From CAVQMB01 sp963713445 (lineage in GTDB: Bacteria > Pseudomonadota > Gammaproteobacteria > Competibacterales > Competibacteraceae), in NCBI GenBank assembly GCA_963713445.1, contig CAVQMB010000024.1, positions 74,891 to 138,890 of the forward strand: a stretch of DNA of 64,000 nucleotides, read 5' to 3'. Each line of letters starts with the position of its first letter. Position 1 is the stretch's first letter. A program made the translations under genes and the position numbers. Shown here in pieces: positions 61,153-64,000 of this stretch. The notes beneath the pieces were generated by a model. The model was not told where the DNA came from. It searched no databases and saw only the letters and a list, made by a program, of their open reading frames with translations.

Positions 61153-61842
61153 TCACCCGGTTTTGCTGCGCGGCCGAATCATGACTTCATTGACGTCGAC
61201 GTGCGGGGGCTGGCTGACGGCATACATGACCGCACGCGCCACATCCTCGGCCTTGAGCACATCGGGTTTGGGCGTGTCAAAGAACGGTGTATCGACCATT
61301 CCGGGCTCAATCAGTGTGACCCGCACACCCGTGCCGCGCAGTTCCTCACGCAGCCCATAACCAATGGCCGTCACGGCCCACTTGCTGGCGCTGTACATCG
61401 ACCCGGTGATGGTAACCCGCCCGGCAACCGACCCGGTCAACAACACGTGACCGCGACGTTGTTTGATCGCCGGCAACGTCGCGCGCAGCGTGAGCCCCAC
61501 CCCGTAGACGTTAGTCAGCAGCAATCGCTTCCAGGACGCCGGGTCGGCCCCGCTGAATCCGCCTGGTGAGCCGCCCACGCCGGCGTTAGCGAACACCACG
61601 TCGAGCTGACCGAAATGTCCTAGAGCGCGTTCAACCAGAGCTTCCTGATCGGCCTGCTCGGTGACATCGCAGCGGACCGCCAGAACCCGTTCCGCACCAC
61701 CCAGACGTGACGCCAGCTCGCCCAGCTTGTCCGCCGAGCGGGCGGCCAGCACCAACCGGTAACCAGCCGCCGCGGCCTGTTCCGCCGTGGCACGGCCGAT
61801 GCCGCTGGAGGCGCCAGTAATGAGAAACACCTTATCCGCCAT
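61153..61842 (-). CDS. short-chain dehydrogenase/reductase
   Basis: Starting at MADKVFLITGASSGIGRATA with GGAGG 5 bases upstream, the 229-residue protein is a classical SDR: cofactor loop TGASSGIG, NAG motif FANAGVGG, catalytic Ser in LTGSVAGRV and YxxxK as MYSASKWAV. The Arg-rich segment after strand 2 (LAARSADKLGEL) suggests NADP. The substrate is unknown. It is 9 bases upstream of the DUF99 gene on the same strand, probably co-transcribed. Confidence 0.9.
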   Translation of the reverse strand: MADKVFLITGASSGIGRATAEQAAAAGYRLVLAARSADKLGELASRLGGAERVLAVRCDVTEQADQEALVERALGHFGQLDVVFANAGVGGSPGGFSGADPASWKRLLLTNVYGVGLTLRATLPAIKQRRGHVLLTGSVAGRVTITGSMYSASKWAVTAIGYGLREELRGTGVRVTLIEPGMVDTPFFDTPKPDVLKAEDVARAVMYAVSQPPHVDVNEVMIRPRSKTG

Positions 61843-61944
61843 CGTTACCTCCGTTGTGTTTGTGACAGGCAATGTTCAATCTGACAGTAAACCCGGCGCA
61901 CAGCTTCTCACCGCACCGTTATCCGTGCAATCTGAGTACCGCGC

Positions 61945-62815
61945 TCAAGGCATCAGTTCGGCGATCCCCTTGCCCAGTTCGGCCGGTGACCTGACGGTAG
62001 CCACACCGGCGGCCTCCAGGGCGGCGTACTTGTCGGCCGCCGTGCCCTTGCCCCCGGCGATGATCGCCCCGGCATGACCCATGCGCTTGCCCGGCGGGGC
62101 GGTGACTCCGGCGATGTAGGCCACCACCGGCTTCTTGACGTGGTGTTTGATGTAGTCGGCGGCTTCCTCTTCGGCACTGCCGCCGATCTCGCCGACCATG
62201 ACGATGCCTTTGGTCTGGCGGTCGGCTTCGAATAAGGCCAGTACGTCGATGAAGCTGGTGCCCTGGAGGGGGTCGCCGCCAATGCCCACACAGGTGCTCT
62301 GCCCGAGCCCGCTCTGGGTGGTCTGGTGGACCGCTTCGTAGGTCAGCGTGCCGGAGCGCGAGACGATGCCGATCATGCCGGGTTGGTGGATGTGTCCGGG
62401 CATGATGCCGATTTTGCATTCCCCGGGGGTGATCAGGCCGGGGCAGTTGGGTCCGATCAGGCGGCTGTCGCTGCCGGCCAGCGCGGCTTTGACTTTGAGC
62501 ATGTCGAGCACGGGGATGCCTTCGGTGATGCAGGCGATGACGTTGATGCCGGCGTCGGCGGCTTCCAGGATGGCGTCGGCGGCAAAGGGGGCCGGGACGT
62601 AGATCATTGAGGCGCTGGCGCCGGTTGCGCGCACGGCGTCGTGGCACGGTGTTGAATACGGGCCGCTCGAGGTGGGTGGTGCCGCCTTTGCCGGGGCTCA
62701 CGCCGCCGACCAGCTGGGTGCCGTAGGCGATGGCCTGTTCGGCGTGGAAGGTGCCCTGCTTGCCGGTGAAGCCCTGGCAGATGACCTTGGTGTGTCGGTC
62801 GATGAGGATGCTCAT
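61945..62815 (-). CDS. sucD: succinyl-CoA synthetase subunit alpha (one frameshift)
   Basis: SucD binds CoA and carries the phospho-His in the reversible succinyl-CoA/succinate step. The start MSILIDRHTKVICQGFTGKQ runs in frame to NTV near 62645; the rest (ATGASASMIYVPAPFAADAI, GPNCPGLITPGECKIGIMPG, GHAGAIIAGGKGTAADK with the catalytic His) is in another frame to the stop. Removing one G/C base in the GTGG run near 62643 restores a full subunit. It lies 26 bases after the presumed sucC end. Confidence 0.85.
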
Positions 62816-62841
62816 GGGGCTTAGTTCTCCGGGGGTCGGGC

Positions 62842-64000
62842 TCAGCGGGCGGCGGCAACGGCTTGGCGGCGGCGTCGGTCAGATCATCGGCCTGATGATA
62901 TTGAGGCCGGAGTCGGCCAGGAGCTTGCGCCCGGCGTCGGCGTTGGTGCCTTCCAGGCGCACCACCACCGGCACGTGCCACGCCGACGTCTTTCACCGCG
63001 GCGATGATGCCTTCGGCGATCAGGTCGCAGCGCACGATGCCGCCGAAGATGTTGACCAGCATGGCTTTGACATTGTCGTCGCTGAGGATGAGCTTGAACG
63101 CTTCGGCGACCCGCTCGGCGGTGGCTCCGCCGCCGACGTCGAGGAAGTTGGCCGGCTCGCCGCCGGCGAGTTTGATGATGTCCATGGTGGCCATGGCCAG
63201 CCCGGCGCCGTTGACCATGCAGCCGATGCTGCCGTCCAGCGGGACGTAGTTCAGGCCGTGCTTCGTTGGCTTGGCGTCTCGCGTTCGTCTTCCTGGCTGG
63301 GGTCGCGCAGGGCGGCCAGGGGCCGTGGCGGTATAGGGCGTTGTCGTCGAGGTTCATCTTGGCGTCCAGTGCCAGCAGTTCGCCGCTGCCGGTGACGATC
63401 AGCGGGTTGATTTCAACCAGGCTCACGTCGTTGGCGAGAAACAGCGCGTAGAGCCCGCTCATGACCTGGGTGAGGTGTTTGATCTGGGGCATCGCCAAGC
63501 CCAGCCCGAAGCCGAGCTGGCGGCACTGGTAGGGCTGCAGTCCGGCGGCCGGGTCGACCTTGACGGTGAGGATTTTCTCGGGCGTGCTCGCGGCGACTTC
63601 TTCGATGTCCATGCCGCCTTCGCTGGAGGCCATGAAGGCGATCCGCTTGGCGCTGCGATCGACCAGGGCGCTCAGGTACAGTTCATCGGCGATGTCGAGG
63701 CCTTCTTCAACCAGCACGGTGTTGATCGGCAGCCCCTCGGCGCCGGTCTGTGGGGTCACCAGCCGCGAGCCCAGCAGCTCGCCGGCCACTGTGCCCACTT
63801 CCTCGAGGCTGCGGGCCACCTTTACCCCGCCGGCCTTGCCGCGCCCGCCAGCGTGGACCTGGGCTTTCACCACCCATACCGCACCACCGAGCGCCTCGGC
63901 CGCCGCTACCGCCTCAGCCGCACTGCCCGCCGTCTGGCCCCGCGGCACCGCTACTCCATACTCCCGGAACAAGCCCTTGGCCTGATGTTCATGCAAGTTC
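62842..64000 (-). CDS. sucC: succinyl-CoA synthetase subunit beta (frameshifted, 5' end cut)
   Basis: The window ends inside the start codon: NLHEHQAKGLFREYGVAVPR follows. The ATP-grasp part is in one frame to about 63320 (VVKAQVHAGGRGKAGGVKVA, NPLIVTGSGELLALDAKMNL). Downstream, MVNGAGLAMATMDIIKLAGG and FLDVGGGATAERVAEAFKLI are in a second frame and LLADSGLNII in the first. At least four one- or two-base shifts lie between 63320 and 62860, all in GC-rich runs. Correcting them gives a normal C-terminus ending near 62842. An enzyme this central is probably intact in the cell. Confidence 0.85.

Noticed and set aside
1..64000. CRISPR array, prophage or integrated element with att sites
   Set aside because: I saw no regularly spaced repeats, phage structural genes, integrase or flanking direct repeats; the tRNA-Leu is not followed by an integrase.

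Overview
The window is a GC-rich chromosomal segment from a gammaproteobacterium. Supporting this are the gene orders ftsH-glmM-tpiA-secG-tRNA-Leu-nuoABCDEFG, rlmE/yhbY, hemCD divergent from argH, and a type II secretion gspCDEF set. The family (possibly near Chromatiales/Ectothiorhodospiraceae) is an inference I cannot confirm. Most genes are intact and tightly packed, with many start/stop overlaps of 1 to 20 bases.

Layout. 1-10.4 kb (minus strand) is core metabolism: the complex I operon (nuoG is cut by the window edge), tRNA-Leu(GAG), secG, tpiA and glmM, then an intrinsic terminator, ftsH and rlmE. 10.5-12.2 kb holds yhbY, rlmM and a gutted amidohydrolase. 12.2-17.8 kb is a peptide-type ABC transporter. 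18.2-19.05 kb has two small genes, one resembling ribosome modulation factor. 19.2-27.6 kb is an accessory block: an IS5-type remnant, a frameshifted secreted G8/parallel-beta-helix protein, a Tat-exported serine-beta-lactamase-like protein, and a multiheme cytochrome c with many frameshifts. 27.9-33.9 kb has a FAD amine/amino-acid oxidoreductase facing a branched-chain-amino-acid-type ABC transporter.

34.2-45.3 kb is the most unusual part. A Ser/Thr kinase with a helical C-terminal half sits beside an RsbW-like kinase, a STAS protein and a 985-residue SpoIIE phosphatase. Next come two small membrane sensors, an MFS transporter with a fused sensor module, a TrpX-like binding protein with no ABC partner, and a GNAT-like protein. 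Four neighbouring membrane proteins carry what looks like one duplicated extracytoplasmic module. I read this as a partner-switching pathway driven by a periplasmic or transport signal; I know of no description of this exact assembly.

45.3-64 kb has hemDC, argH, an Irr-like Fur regulator, a thioesterase, a glycosyltransferase, a phosphoketolase remnant, an OmpA-type lipoprotein, gspCDE, a DUF4389 protein, gspF, an MFS protein, a YopT-like cysteine protease candidate, a DUF99 protein, an SDR dehydrogenase and sucDC.

Two kinds of gene damage recur. Two metabolic genes (amidohydrolase, phosphoketolase) keep both ends but have lost their cores. Single-base frameshifts cluster in a few stretches (20.3-21.5, 24.6-26.9 and 62.6-63.3 kb, with one more near 29.7 kb). 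Because the last cluster hits sucCD, a normally indispensable TCA enzyme, part of this damage may be sequence error rather than biology.
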